A stretch of DNA of 64,000 nt, taken from contig JBAKBP010001619.1 in assembly GCA_037953745.1 (NCBI GenBank), positions 62,001 through 126,000 on the forward strand, read 5' to 3'. The stretch is from Lithodes maja. Taxonomy: Eukaryota > Arthropoda > Malacostraca > Decapoda > Lithodidae. A program made the translations under genes and the position numbers. The notes beneath the pieces are model-generated. The model was not told where the DNA came from and ran no database searches. It saw only the letters and a list, made by a program, of their open reading frames with translations. Shown one piece after another: positions 53,601 through 62,621 of the stretch; position 1 is the stretch's first letter; every line of letters starts with the position of its first letter.

Positions 53601-54376
53601 GGAGGGGCTAGGGGTTGGGATGGGTGAGGTGGGGGTGGGGATTGGGGAGCAGGAGATGGGGGTTGGAATGGATTAGGATGGGGTGTGGTGTGTTGAGTTG
53701 AGGATGTGGATGGTATGGGAAGGTTAGGTGGGTTAGGGAGGAGAGGTGGACGGGTTTTAGGGGGGGAATTGGATGATATGGGAAGGTTAGGTGGGTTGGG
53801 GAGGAGAGGTGGACGGGTTTTAGGTGAGGGATTTGACTGGGAGAGGGAGGGGCATGAGGAACAGGTCCAGGTGTTTGTGTAGTGTTTCTTGGAGGCAAGT
53901 GTTGTGCAGGTGAAGTGGGTCCAGTTCCCGCATGAATTGCAGAGAACTGAACCCTTAGTATGGTGACTCGAAGTGATGGATTTTGAGCAAGTTGGACATA
54001 TGTATGTGTACGTGGGTCCTGGGTTGCTTTCAATGTCTCCGGCTAGAAGAAGTCTTCGAGAAATGACAGCCGGAGAGTCATTTCTCGGTGTAGGAAAAAC
54101 TGTGTGATGTGTGTGTGTGGTGTGAGAGGTGTGGAAATTCCCGGCGCGACCGAAGCCGCTCCAAGGACCCGTGCCCCCAGGGAGGGAGCAGGGGATGGTT
54201 GTGACGGTTTGGCTCCCGAAACTGCTCCCCGCGGCCGGCATCCGGTTTTCCTCCACTGGTCGTTGATTTTGTCTTCGGCCGTGGAGGGTCGGCAGCCTCG
54301 GGAGGTGGCCCCACGGCGTAGACGCCGCCACATCAGGACCCTGATTTGGTTTGTTGACCTTGTTGTGCTGTTTCAT
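49211..54376 (-). CDS. Fused LINE B / LINE A frame (1721 codons, two RT domains)
   Basis: The LINE B part covers about residues 1-1229. A Ser/Thr-rich N-terminus is followed by GDIESNPGP (113-121, 2A-like), a PHD finger (about 127-175, CPTC...CNSCGNWTHFTC...CSSC) and a Pro-rich spacer (about 180-287). The endonuclease has LQLNIDGIN, LQETKL, LGGDFNAKMS and LGSDHLPI. The first RT has LATLDISKAFDAIPRH, GVPQGSVLSPALF and SYADDITLT near residue 963. At SLTDNTQ the frame passes directly into LINE A at LRDGAIG, with a second RT (AFDTVDHD; LLYADDSVLLVS near residue 1432). The ATG at 54376 lies in LINE C sequence upstream of the LINE B 5' end at 54338, so the native LINE B start may be different. The fusion is an accident of insertion in register, not evidence of a working two-RT enzyme. 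Confidence 0.85.
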   Translation of the reverse strand: MKQHNKVNKPNQGPDVAASTPWGHLPRLPTLHGRRQNQRPVEENRMPAAGSSFGSQTVTTIPCSLPGGTGPWSGFGRAGNFHTSHTTHTHHTVFPTPRNDSPAVISRRLLLAGDIESNPGPTYTYICPTCSKSITSSHHTKGSVLCNSCGNWTHFTCTTLASKKHYTNTWTCSSCPSLSQSNPSPKTRPPLLPNPPNLPISSNSPPKTRPPLLPNPPNLPIPSTSSTQHTTPHPNPFQPPSPAPQSPPPPHPSQPLAPPSPPPPPPPHPPPSPPPHPRPAAPNIHRAHNINILQLNIDGINTKKHELSHFIKQHNIHIAILQETKLRTTQKTPTFHNFTTIRQDRAVGGGGGLITLVHKEISYIVTSVQTKSLLPPNDNTTEIQSIKICTGNNSNITIINTYIPPQTSPTVPNEYRPHLQHITNTPHTPHIILGGDFNAKMSAWFVDNPDTDRGLVLQNQTDNLIILNDIHQHTHIPHQALYKPSSPDITFCSPELAPTTSWRVVRTLGSDHLPIIITTKTRLTPASHKHTYTNYKRANWEAFTNETEQHFTILNSTPITNINNVVHILNKTIQNADKKHIPRGNRKRHNPNFTPEIQNLIRQRDILKHSPAPHTQDITQQIQALNTQTNNKIQEQQKLNWNNFLQTLDHKTNPKKLYKTLNSITLSNCNTTQSHAAITTTDSTPSCKQQANTLINHFSHVSHLKPHKDDRRVIRRTRQFPTDPDYTPFTNHQTKHIINNLKHSPACGLDNISNIHLRHLGPQGIQALTNISNYSYSHNTIPDIWKHGIIITFPKPNKDPTLPSSHRPITLLCSPSKVMERLVLQLITPDLPLAPTQHGFRPLHSTNTLLTDLTQRAFDGINSARPPHRSLLATLDISKAFDAIPRHNLTNKIYNTNMHNNTKRWLANFLAGRCAHVSFAGQSSKIRNFPNGVPQGSVLSPALFNLYMHDITTPNTPQINLASYADDITLTCTHHDPKRATDFLQPYLNTLHGWCTTNRLNLAPAKSTATLLTSWTGEHEYIPQLTINNTPLTHTHTPKILGVTYDTHMTFKQHTTNIKKKLTPRLNALRSLAHTKFGHNKETTTTVYKQYIRSVMEYASPAWASNLAETHHKTLQTIQNKALKIITGCTATSRTDHLHQETKILKVKDHLDMRDTQFLAAASTNQDHPLNYMATHPQTPSNIKTTPSTRYHTQLLSSLPPCPPRTNFQKHIHTHISHRSIHSLTDNTQLRDGAIGIAGPLTHIINLSINTNTVPAELKEAIVTPLFKKGNKLEVGNYRPVSILCIVSKILERAVYTQIEHYLKQNDLFYKFQSGFRCMYSTDSCLIHLTDHIRKEMSKGNYTGMVLLDLQKAFDTVDHDILCNKLQAMGIGSVNWFKSYLSGRTQRVKIDDNISDPMPINCGVPQGSILGPLLFLCYVNDMELSVSCKLLLYADDSVLLVSGKDPISIAASLSKELESCSEWLVDNRLSLHLGKTEAILCGTKRKLKDIVGFSVNCNDIPITTVSQVKYLGLKLDASLSGETILESILSKCRARIKYLYRQVGCLPAATKKTLCQALVQCHFDYSVSSWYSASSKSAQHKLQVTQNKMVRFMLNLGPRSHVGQEQLQSLGMLNVADRAKQIRLTNAFKIFYDRAPEYLKNDFVKANERSGHNTRNRMFNFKVPRIQGQGKQTFFFTAIKDWNDLPQSVREKRTLYSFRRSLKEHLNRTAARREHQAYVYY
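54339..54351. repeat. 13-bp target duplication, copy 2
   Basis: ccctgatttggtt, identical to 48537-48549. Confidence 0.9.
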
Positions 54377-54620
54377 TCATTAGTGCGATAATTACGACTG
54401 TATATATACCTTCGCAAATCCTATGATCTGACATGGAGGTCTCGTATAGTTCATAGTTGTTCAGTATTCTATGGTTATTGCTTAGGAACAGATCTAGGAT
54501 GCTGGTTGCTCGTTAGTTCGGCTATGAATTGTGAGAGGAATTTTGTCTCTGTGAGTGATGTAAACTGCCTTGCTTGTCTTTTCTCGTCTGCTGTTCCTCC
54601 CTGTTATGCCCTGTTTTTCT
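54352..54620 (-). pseudogene. LINE C, upper part: end of the endonuclease
   Basis: The minus strand reads FTSLTETKFLSQFIAELT, then after a one-base shift near 54510 SILDLFLSNNHRILNNYELY and ETSMSDHRICEG. The S-D-H triad is the catalytic end of an AP-like endonuclease. It continues toward NETAQQGQQTKSG at the LINE B junction. The upstream half is missing or unrecognisable beyond about 54620. Confidence 0.75.
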
Positions 54621-55978
54621 ACAGGATTAACTTGGGTAATGTGAGTTCTAACTGACTGGGTATAGAAGGCTGCATGCACAAAACAAGGTATGAGGAATAG
54701 AGAACACAATATAAACACACGGTAACAAGACACACGATCACATTTATTGACGTACACGCTTCTGTAGTTTTCTTGATAATGATTAATATGAAACATAAGA
54801 AGGTATGAATACTCGTACTAGACAAATGATAGAATTGAACAACTAGCATTAAGTGGATCTGGATGGAGCCTAGTCTCTCACTTCCAACGTTCAGGTATTA
54901 ATCTTCTGATCACTGGCTTTATTCAAAAGTTGATATACTGGAGACCATCAATGTTACTTATAGATTCAAATTCACTGTTAGATTTATTACTGGTAGCTCT
55001 GGTGCACAAGTAGTAGTTCACAGACTAGATTAGACACGCGTATTTTAGAGCACAGGAATTCTAGTAACCTCAGGGGGTACTGATCTAAGTTTTATATTCT
55101 TATAGCAGAAACACATAGAACGCAAATCAGTGGACGAACATTAGATGTCACTAGGGTTTCACTTCTATGTAATAATATCTGGATATATGGGTAATTACGA
55201 GAGTTAATATCGCCTGTTAATTTATAAACACTGATACGCTTAGCACTTCCTAATGGAATGGTTATATATGAATTATACTGGGGCAAAGATATAGCCACTT
55301 CATAGAAATATTAATAAGTGAGTCTCTAAATAGCACTGTAACACTGTAGTACTGATAGAGTGAATCTTGGGTAGTATTTGATTGGTCTGGTCCTGGTTAT
55401 CTTGCGTCCGTGATGTTGGGGGCTAACGACTGGTTCCGCGGCCGTCCAGGTGGTCCATATGTAGGAAGTTCTCAAGACGGATCTCTTGGCGATCGTTCAC
55501 TGGTTTGTGAAGGTTATAAGGTGCACGTAGATTTCTTGTACGTGGACAGATCCTTCTATCTAAATCTGCCACGGAGTCTGCCGGCTCTGGAACTCAATTC
55601 TCAGCAACAAACAATGATAGAACTGGAGGTCAACTCTGGTGACCAACCACTGGTTGGTGTCTATCTTTCAACTGATTTTACTGGGGGCTGGAGCTTGGTT
55701 TATAGGTTCGGTTTTGGACCCTGTAGGCCATAGGGATCTCGAGTTTTGATGGACTTATTTGAGCTCTCAATTGATACGGGAACTAGGTAAGGTGGTGATT
55801 ACTGTTGTGGCACATGGCTGTATGGAGCCTTCATAATGTGATATAACTGAGCCTTAGTAAGAGGTACTATTTTGGCTATACTGGAAGTATTTAGGGGAGA
55901 GAGACTGGATCTACTTTGTGAGGCGGTTTGGGACAGCTGTGATAGGGGCGTCTCTCTTAGATTGCTCAGTCTTCATTG
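54621..55978. other. Unassigned interval
   Basis: No domain recognised. A 107-codon plus-strand frame at 55410-55733 has no familiar motif, and an A/T-rich part lies at 54640-55340. It could be part of a long-terminal-repeat element or unique sequence, but I found no terminal-repeat pair. Confidence 0.4.
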
Positions 55979-57570
55979 GGTATACACCCAAATTGAACAC
56001 TACCTCAAACAAAATGATCTATTCTATAAGTTTCAATCAGATTTCAGATGCATGTACTCGACAGACTCCTGTCTCATCCACTTAACGGATCACATTCGTA
56101 AAGAAATGTCTAAAGGTAACTACACCGGTATGGTTCTTCTTGATCTACAAAAAGCGTTTGACACAGTAGACCATGATATCCTATGTAATAAACTACAAGC
56201 AATGGGCATAGGATCTGTGAACTGGTTTAAATCTTATCTTAGTGGTAGAACCCAAAGAGTCAAAATTGATGATAATATATCTGATCCTATGCCAATTAAC
56301 TGTGGGGTCCCGCAGGGAAGCATCCTTGGTCCCTTACTCTTTCTCTGTTATGTGAACGACATGGAACTGAGCGTCTCATGTAAATTATTACTGTATGCAG
56401 ACGACAGCGTGTTTCTGGTTTCAGGAAAAGACCCAATAAGTATTGCCACTTCACTTTCCAAAGAACTAGCATCATGTAGTGAATGGCTAGTGGACAATAG
56501 ACTATCTCTTCACCTGGGCAAGACGGAAGCCATCTTATGTGGAACAAAACGCAAACTGAAAGACATTGTGGGCTTCTCAGTCAACTGTAATGATATTCCT
56601 ATAACAACAGTGTCACAAGTTAAATATCTCGGACTGAAACTGGACGCGAGTTTGTCAGGTGAAACAATTTTGGAATCTATCCTGAGTAAGTGTAGAGCAT
56701 GTATAAAATACCTGTATAGACAGGTGGGATGCTTGCCCGCGGCGACCAAAAAGACCCTCTGCCAAGCGCTTGTTCAATGTCATTTTGACTATTCTGTGTC
56801 ATCCTGGTACTCTGCATCATCTAAATCAGCACAGCACAAACTTCAGGTCACTCAAAATAAAATGGTTAGGTTCATGCTGAACCTAGGACCCAGATCACAT
56901 GTTGGCCAGGAACAACTTCAGTCACTAGGTATGCTCAATGTCTCTGACAGGGCCAAACAAATGCCTTCAAAATTTTCTATGACAGAGCTCCAGAGTATCT
57001 AAAGAATGATTTTGTTAAAGCAAATGAGAGGAGTGGACATAATACAAGAAACATGATGTTTAATTTTAAGGTCCCGAGAATCCAAGGACAGGGTAAGCAA
57101 ACATTCTTCTTCACTGCCATCAAAGACTGGAACGACCTACCCCAGTCAGTCCGTGAAAAGAGAACACTGTATTCCTTCAGACGTAGCCTGAAGGAACACC
57201 TGAACCGGACAGCTGCGAGAAGGGAGCACCAAGCTTATGTCTACTACTAAATACGACATAAGAGATAGACAAACCAAACTGAAATTATTCTGATTACGGA
57301 TTACTGATATTTACTATAGGATGTAAGGTATCTTAAAATAACCCCCTAGAAATACTTTCTCTAAAGTATCTATTTCTTTATCCTCCCCATTTCCCCAGCT
57401 AACCTAATCCCACAAGGACCCCAATGGAAATACGCCTAACGGCCTTATTGGGCTATCCTTAGTTGGAATTATGCAAGGCTGGTACATGTCATATTTATAA
57501 CAAACTATGTGGTACCAACTCTGTAAATTGCTAACTGAATAAATATTATTATTATTATTTATTATTATTC
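55979..57570 (+). mobile_element. 5'-truncated LINE A, plus strand
   Basis: Starts at tatacacccaaattgaacac and carries RT from VYTQIEHYLKQNDLFYK through AFDTVDHD, CGVPQGSILGPLLF and LLYADDSVFLVS. A short deletion near 56958 shifts the frame (RAKQ then MPSKFS). The C-terminus (57053-57250) ends HQAYVYY. The 3' region ends in (ATT)n at 57541-57570. At 56296-56305 it shows the uninterrupted ccaattaactgtggggtccc site that the MITE hit in the 43-kb copy. Confidence 0.9.
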
Positions 57571-58846
57571 TATGGTATAGCTGAGGTGCTAATTTGGTTA
57601 TCAGAGTATGCAAGAAAGGTTAATGGGTTATTGTGGGTTAATAGAGGTTAGTAAAGGTGTTAGTCATACATGGTTAGTTCATTGATAGGAAGAATTCCTG
57701 TGCTACCTGGCAATGACCCGGAAGTCAAAACAGGGGTCAGGTATGCCTCCGCAGGGGTAGGGGTCTCCCTCCTCGGGTGGGTGACAGGGGTAGGTGCGCG
57801 TCCTCCCTCTGGGATGGTCGTCCGGGCGGCTGTGGCTGGGGGCTTGCCATATTACAAGTGTTTGTAATAACCCTCTGTTTATGAGACAGATGTGGGTGTT
57901 CGTAATACCAAAACCGAAGGTGCCTTGACCAGCTAGTTTAATTGGTTGGGTTGTTAATTGCATGGTTTGTTGGATGTGGTGGAGACTGGGTTGCTAACTC
58001 TGCCACATTTATCTGGAAGTATGGCAATAGAAGTTAGTCACTGGCGAGGCGGCTAGCCTCGCACTGACGATCATTTGGTACAGGGTTGTGAATGGGTTGT
58101 GAGGGAATAGATGGCATGCAAAGGGTTAGTAAAGTTCTAATGGTGTTCCTTCCTACTGGGGGAAGGTAGGCTGGATAGTAGTATATAATTTATACAAAAG
58201 GTTTGAGAATGTTAGTATCGGAAAAGTTAAGGATATTCAGGGGGTATGGTGGAGAGGCTAGGTTAGTAGGGAGTGGAGGAGCGTGGGGGTTAACGAGAGG
58301 GAGAGGGTTAAGGGGGGCTACGTGGAAGTTTGACCCTAAGGTCTCTGGGCGTAGGGGTGGCATTAGGCTACAGTTGGTATCTTAGACTGGGGGTTACCGA
58401 CAGGGAAGGTAGGGTAATTAAACGCTACCGGGGGGTGAGCAATAGGTGGTGGTATATGAGTCTGGAAATTATAGAATTATGTGGACTGTGGGGAAGATGA
58501 GGTTAGCTGTAGGTGTGTGCTTGACTGTGGATAAAAGTAGAGAAAAACATAGTGTACTATTACTCGTCAATACGAGGGGTTATGGACACTATTATTTGAC
58601 ACGATTTCTTGCTGATCTAGTTGTCCCTGGGAACTGCGTTTTCTATGAAATATAGACCAAAGAAAGCGACAGTTCGTAGGGGTAGCTTCGTTATTATATA
58701 CAATCTCTGCTTGGGGTAAGAATTAGAGTTACTGCATGGTTGCTAACCTCTTCAGTCATTATCTCTGTCTAGGTCTTACAGGAATAATGGTTATATATAC
58801 AATGGTGTACCCGTGGGTATCATAGTTTCTTATCAATTATGACATG
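57571..58846. other. Unassigned interval, possible 3' part of the gypsy-like element
   Basis: GT-rich plus strand with recurring gggttaatagagg/ggttagtaaagg-type segments and no domain. The position downstream of the minus-strand integrase and Pro-rich frame would suit a 3' long terminal repeat, but I could not find a matching repeat or a polypurine tract. Confidence 0.3.
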
Positions 58847-59120
58847 GGGGTTAACATATTACTTCTCGGATGGAAGAACATACATAGATTTATGGGGGCG
58901 GTTGGTCTTCAGAAACTTAGTCTGGCAAGACAAGGTATTTTAGGGGGTTAACATATTACTTCTCGGATGGAAGAACATACATAGATTTATGGGGGCGGTT
59001 GGTCTTCAGAAACTTAGTCTGGCAAGACAGGGGTTAACATATTACTTCTCGGATGGAAGAACATACATAGATTTATGGGGGCGGTTGGTCTTCAGAAACT
59101 TAGTCTGGCAAGACAAGGTG
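58847..59120. repeat. Three-copy tandem repeat (88-97 bp)
   Basis: Each unit contains gggttaacatattacttctc, gaagaacatacatagattta and ggttggtcttcagaaactta. The first spacer is a few bases longer (ggtattttag). Confidence 0.95.
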
Positions 59121-59168
59121 TAGGACACGAGGGGTAGTGGATACGCGAGGTGGGGGAAGGGTCAGCGG

Positions 59169-61006
59169 TTAAAAGCGATAGGCATGTGTGGTTTGGAGCT
59201 GCTTAGCCCTGCGGGCTTCGGCCTGTCTGAACTGGTTGGCTTGGTCACCTGGTCCTTCGGGCTTCTTGTTCTGGGGCATTTTACTTCCCTCTCCTTCGTT
59301 GTAGGCTCGTCCTCGAGCCTCAAGGGTGAAGTAAAGAGAAGTATAGTCATGGTGGGTCATTTGGAGGGTGTGTAGAAGGTCCCACCAGGCAAGAGAGCGA
59401 GGGTCAGGTTTCTTGTGCAGGTCTATGTAGACCTGTAGGACTGTGTCTTCCATGTTGTGGAGGGCGGCTGCCCGGGCTTGATGTGGCCGTTGTAGACGGG
59501 CTGAGCGTCCTGTGGACGTTTTTAATTTAATGTGTCTTATGAACGGTGTGTATTCGTCCTCAGTGGGGGTAGGGACGGGAGCGACGAATGGTGTGGATGT
59601 GTTCATGGTGGAGGTCAGGTATTGAGTGAGGTGTGTGGGACTGACAGGAGGCCTCTTCAGTGTGGTGAAGGGGTTAACAACTGAAGGGGAGGGACTAACG
59701 CGTGAAGGCGGAGCTGGGGGTGAAGGGGGGATATGAGTCTGGGGTTTTTGGGGTTGTCTTGGGTGGTGTTGCAGGCTGGGAAAATATATGGAGGCAATGT
59801 GCAATATTGGTTTAGGTAAGGTGCGTGATGGAGGTGTGTGAGAAAGAGGGGGTGTATGTGTTGTGTGGCTTGGGCTTTTAGTGGAAGAAAGGGGTTTGTT
59901 TTTACATAGCTGTCTTCAAATCTGATGGGTCTGTTGATGATTCTACCTTTGGAGGTTCTGGTGGGAAGGTAGATTTTTGTAGTGGGACTTGAGTCGCTCG
60001 ACGATGTTTTATATTGAGGGGAAGAACGCTTTACAGGTGGAGGGCATTTAGTGGGGGTGATGTAGGGGGTTTTGCGAGAGGTAGATGCGTGTGGAGGTTT
60101 TTGCCGAGTGAGGGTGGTAGGAGAAATGGGAGAGGATTGGGTGGGGGTATTGATGGGGGTTCTCGGAGGGGCGACTTTGTGGGGGGATTTAAGTGGGGGT
60201 GTGGAGGTTGGGTACGTCATTTTGGAGGGGCTTTGGTTGGGAGTTACTTGTGTGGTAGACGTGGTGGGTGAGGAGGGGTTGGTCGTTGGCATAGGGTAGT
60301 CTTTAGGGGGAGGTTGGTTGGGGGTTTTATGAGATGATGAGGTTGGTTGATGCGTGCGTGGGGTCGCAGGGATAGTGGAGGGGAAAGGGGTGGATGCGGG
60401 GAGGGGGGGGGGGGCTAGATGAGTGGGTAGTGAGGGGAGGTTTAATTTGGAGGGTTGGGGGTAGGAAAGTGTGTTGGGTGCGTTCTTTGGTGGGGTTGGT
60501 GGTTTGATGGTGGTGAAAATAGGTGGTTTTGTGGGAGTTTGGTGGGGGGGCAGATCTAGAAGGTCATTCGGGGTGATGAGGTGGGGGTTGAGAGGGGATG
60601 AGGTTGAAGAGGAAGGTGTTTGCTCCCGGGGGAGGGTGGGGGTGGTTATTTTTGGAATATAGTTAGAGGGGTGATGGTGTTTGCTTGTGATTATTCGTCT
60701 TCTTTCCCGTTGTGGAGGAGAATTCGACGAAGAAGAAGAGGAGGAGAAGGATAGTGGTCTGGCAGCTCTACGGAACTTTGTTATCAGGGTGTGTTTTCTG
60801 GAGGTTTTAAAGGATTTCAGTCGTGGGCGTAAGTTGTAGCGTGAGGTGACTGGGGTAGGTTGTGTGGTGTGGTTGGGTGTGTACTTGGTGTTAGGTGGGG
60901 GTGGAGGTTTTCTTACTGTGGTGCCTGGTGGAGGTACTTCAGGGCTAGACGGGAGGGTTTCTGTTGTGGTCGGGGTTGTGGGTGGAGGTTTTCGTACTTG
61001 GATAAG
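59169..61006 (-). pseudogene. Pro/Ser/Thr-rich frame downstream of the integrase
   Basis: Directly after the TAA at 61007-61009 the integrase frame stays open for about 450 codons to a stop at 59657. It is rich in Pro, Thr and Ser, with the motifs VRKPPP (twice), SRYNLRPRLK and an Arg-rich RERRRIITSK. RYNLRPR-type sequences are common in the tails of LTR-retrotransposon polyproteins. A second frame (59804-59169) overlaps it and ends RRAKQLQTTHAYRF, so a shift near 59660-59800 may join them. It occupies the place of an env gene but shows no signal peptide, membrane segment or glycoprotein feature. Function unknown. Confidence 0.5.
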
Positions 61007-62421
61007 TTAGGGAGGTACTTGACTATCAGAAGTGAAGGAATGGGTCATGGTGGAGGAAGGTGTGATAGTGGGGGCTTGGGGTTTGTGGAGGTTAGTTTGG
61101 GGGGTATGTTGAGGAATGATCGGCCGGTTCGGTGCTGGAGGGTTTAGGCCCTTAGGGGTTTGTAGCGGAACATTCATAGCCTGAGTGGGAGGGGTAGTAG
61201 GGGTGTTCAATTCAGGGTCGGACGTGTGGGGTGGGGTAATGTCTTGTGGTTTTAGAGGTTTAAAAGCTCGGACGAATCTAGTTCGGAACGTGCGAGTCAC
61301 GCCGTGATAATCAATGGTGACTTGATAGGTATTTGGGACTTGTATGATGGTGTAGGGGCCGACATAGCGAGGGCCTAATTTGTTGGTGACAGGGAGGTTG
61401 GCTACCATTACGGTGTCATGGATGGCGAAAGGGTTTTTATCATCGGGGTTATCAGTTTTGGTGTCTTGACAGGTTTGGACGGTATGGAGGGTGTTTTGCA
61501 GATGTTGCAATGGGTCAATTGTGGAGGTGTTGGAGGGGAGGTGAGCGTGATGGTGGAACGGCAGTAACAGGGGGGGTACGCCGTAAACACGTTCATGAGG
61601 GGAAATACCGTCTTCTCGGGGACAGGTGTTCATGCCCCATTGTATCATTTTTATCTGTGATGGCCAGTCTGAGGTGTTAAGAGCAATCATTTTTGTACGT
61701 AACTGGTTGTTGATGGTGCGATGGCTGCGTTCGCATATAGCATTTCCTTGAGGCCAGTACGGGGATGAGTGTTTGATCTTAATACCGCATTGTTGGGTGA
61801 ACTGGTGCCAAACGTGTCCACTAAATTCGGGGGCATTGTCGGATAGAAGAGCAAGGGGAAGGCCGAATATAGGGAACACTTCTGTGGCAAGCAGTGTGGC
61901 AACGGTGGTGGCTGTGTGGTCTTTAACTGGGCAGGCTATTAAACATTTTGAATATACGTCAACAAATGTGACGATATAGCGGTTGCCAGCGTAAGAAGGA
62001 AACGGGCCCATGATGTCGAGGGATAGAACTTGGAACGGTTTGTTGGCAGAAATGGTACCAGCTGGGCCTGGGGTGCGTGATCTATCCTTCCCCAATAAAC
62101 AAGGTTTGCAGGATTCTGTCACGCGTTGTGCAATCTTGGAGGGGTTGGGGGTCCAGTACTGATCCGCGAAGATTTTTAACATCTTCTTTTGTCCAAGGTG
62201 TATGCCGTTTCCCTCATGGATGGCAATCATGTAGTCGTGGGCAATGGTGGGGTCTAGGACTATGTGACCGGAGTCTGTGGCAAGTTGATCTCCCCAGCGA
62301 GTCAGTTTCTTGAAGATATTTAACGGTATCCAGGGTGGTCTGATCCTTGTTTCCCAAGATTGAATTAGTGAGGGGGCTGGGGGGGAATTATATTGGTTGA
62401 TGGGGGTATGTAAGAGCTCAG
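61007..62421 (-). CDS. Ty3/gypsy-like integrase (polyprotein fragment, open into the gap)
   Basis: Open from the N gap to a TAA at 61007-61009, about 470 codons. Before the integrase is a stretch (RPPWIPLNIFKKLTRWGDQL) that may be the end of RNase H or a spacer. The zinc-binding HHCC domain is visible as HEGNGIH...CKPCLLGK. The DDE catalytic core has SLDIMGPF, LSDNAPEF and GNAICERSHRT. The GPY/F module KLGPRYVGPYTI follows and points to the Ty3/gypsy class. The tail is Pro-rich. Integrase inserts the cDNA into host DNA. Protease, RT and gag are not seen; they would lie in or beyond the gap, or are lost, because LINE B starts on the other side. Confidence 0.8.
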
Positions 62422-62621
62422 NNNNNNNNNNNNNNNNNNNNNNNNNNNNNNNNNNNNNNNNNNNNNNNNNNNNNNNNNNNNNNNNNNNNNNNNNNNNNNN
62501 NNNNNNNNNNNNNNNNNNNNNNNNNNNNNNNNNNNNNNNNNNNNNNNNNNNNNNNNNNNNNNNNNNNNNNNNNNNNNNNNNNNNNNNNNNNNNNNNNNNN
62601 NNNNNNNNNNNNNNNNNNNNN
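62422..62621. other. 200-base assembly gap (N)
   Basis: A run of 200 N, a conventional unknown-size gap. It separates the integrase fragment from LINE B copy 2, so the adjacency of the two is not proven. Confidence 0.99.

Larger units (their letters stand above)
48550..54338 (-). mobile_element. LINE B: full-length Jockey-like retrotransposon with 2A-like motif
   Basis: Lies between identical 13-bp target duplications. Its 5' end is at 54338 and its tail is a short (AAC)n at 48550-48565. It encodes 2A-like motif, PHD finger, Pro-rich spacer, endonuclease, RT and a C-terminal zinc knuckle. It is interrupted by a truncated LINE A (48887-50687). A second copy lies at 62622-64000. The Jockey-like placement rests on the C-terminal knuckle and RT motifs and is inference. 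Confidence 0.85.

Noticed and set aside
57571..58846. A 3' long terminal repeat of the gypsy-like element
   Set aside because: No partner repeat in the window, no clear TG...CA ends and no polypurine tract were found.
59169..60292. Envelope gene of a retrovirus-like element
   Set aside because: No signal peptide, membrane segment or Cys pattern; composition is Pro/Thr-rich throughout.
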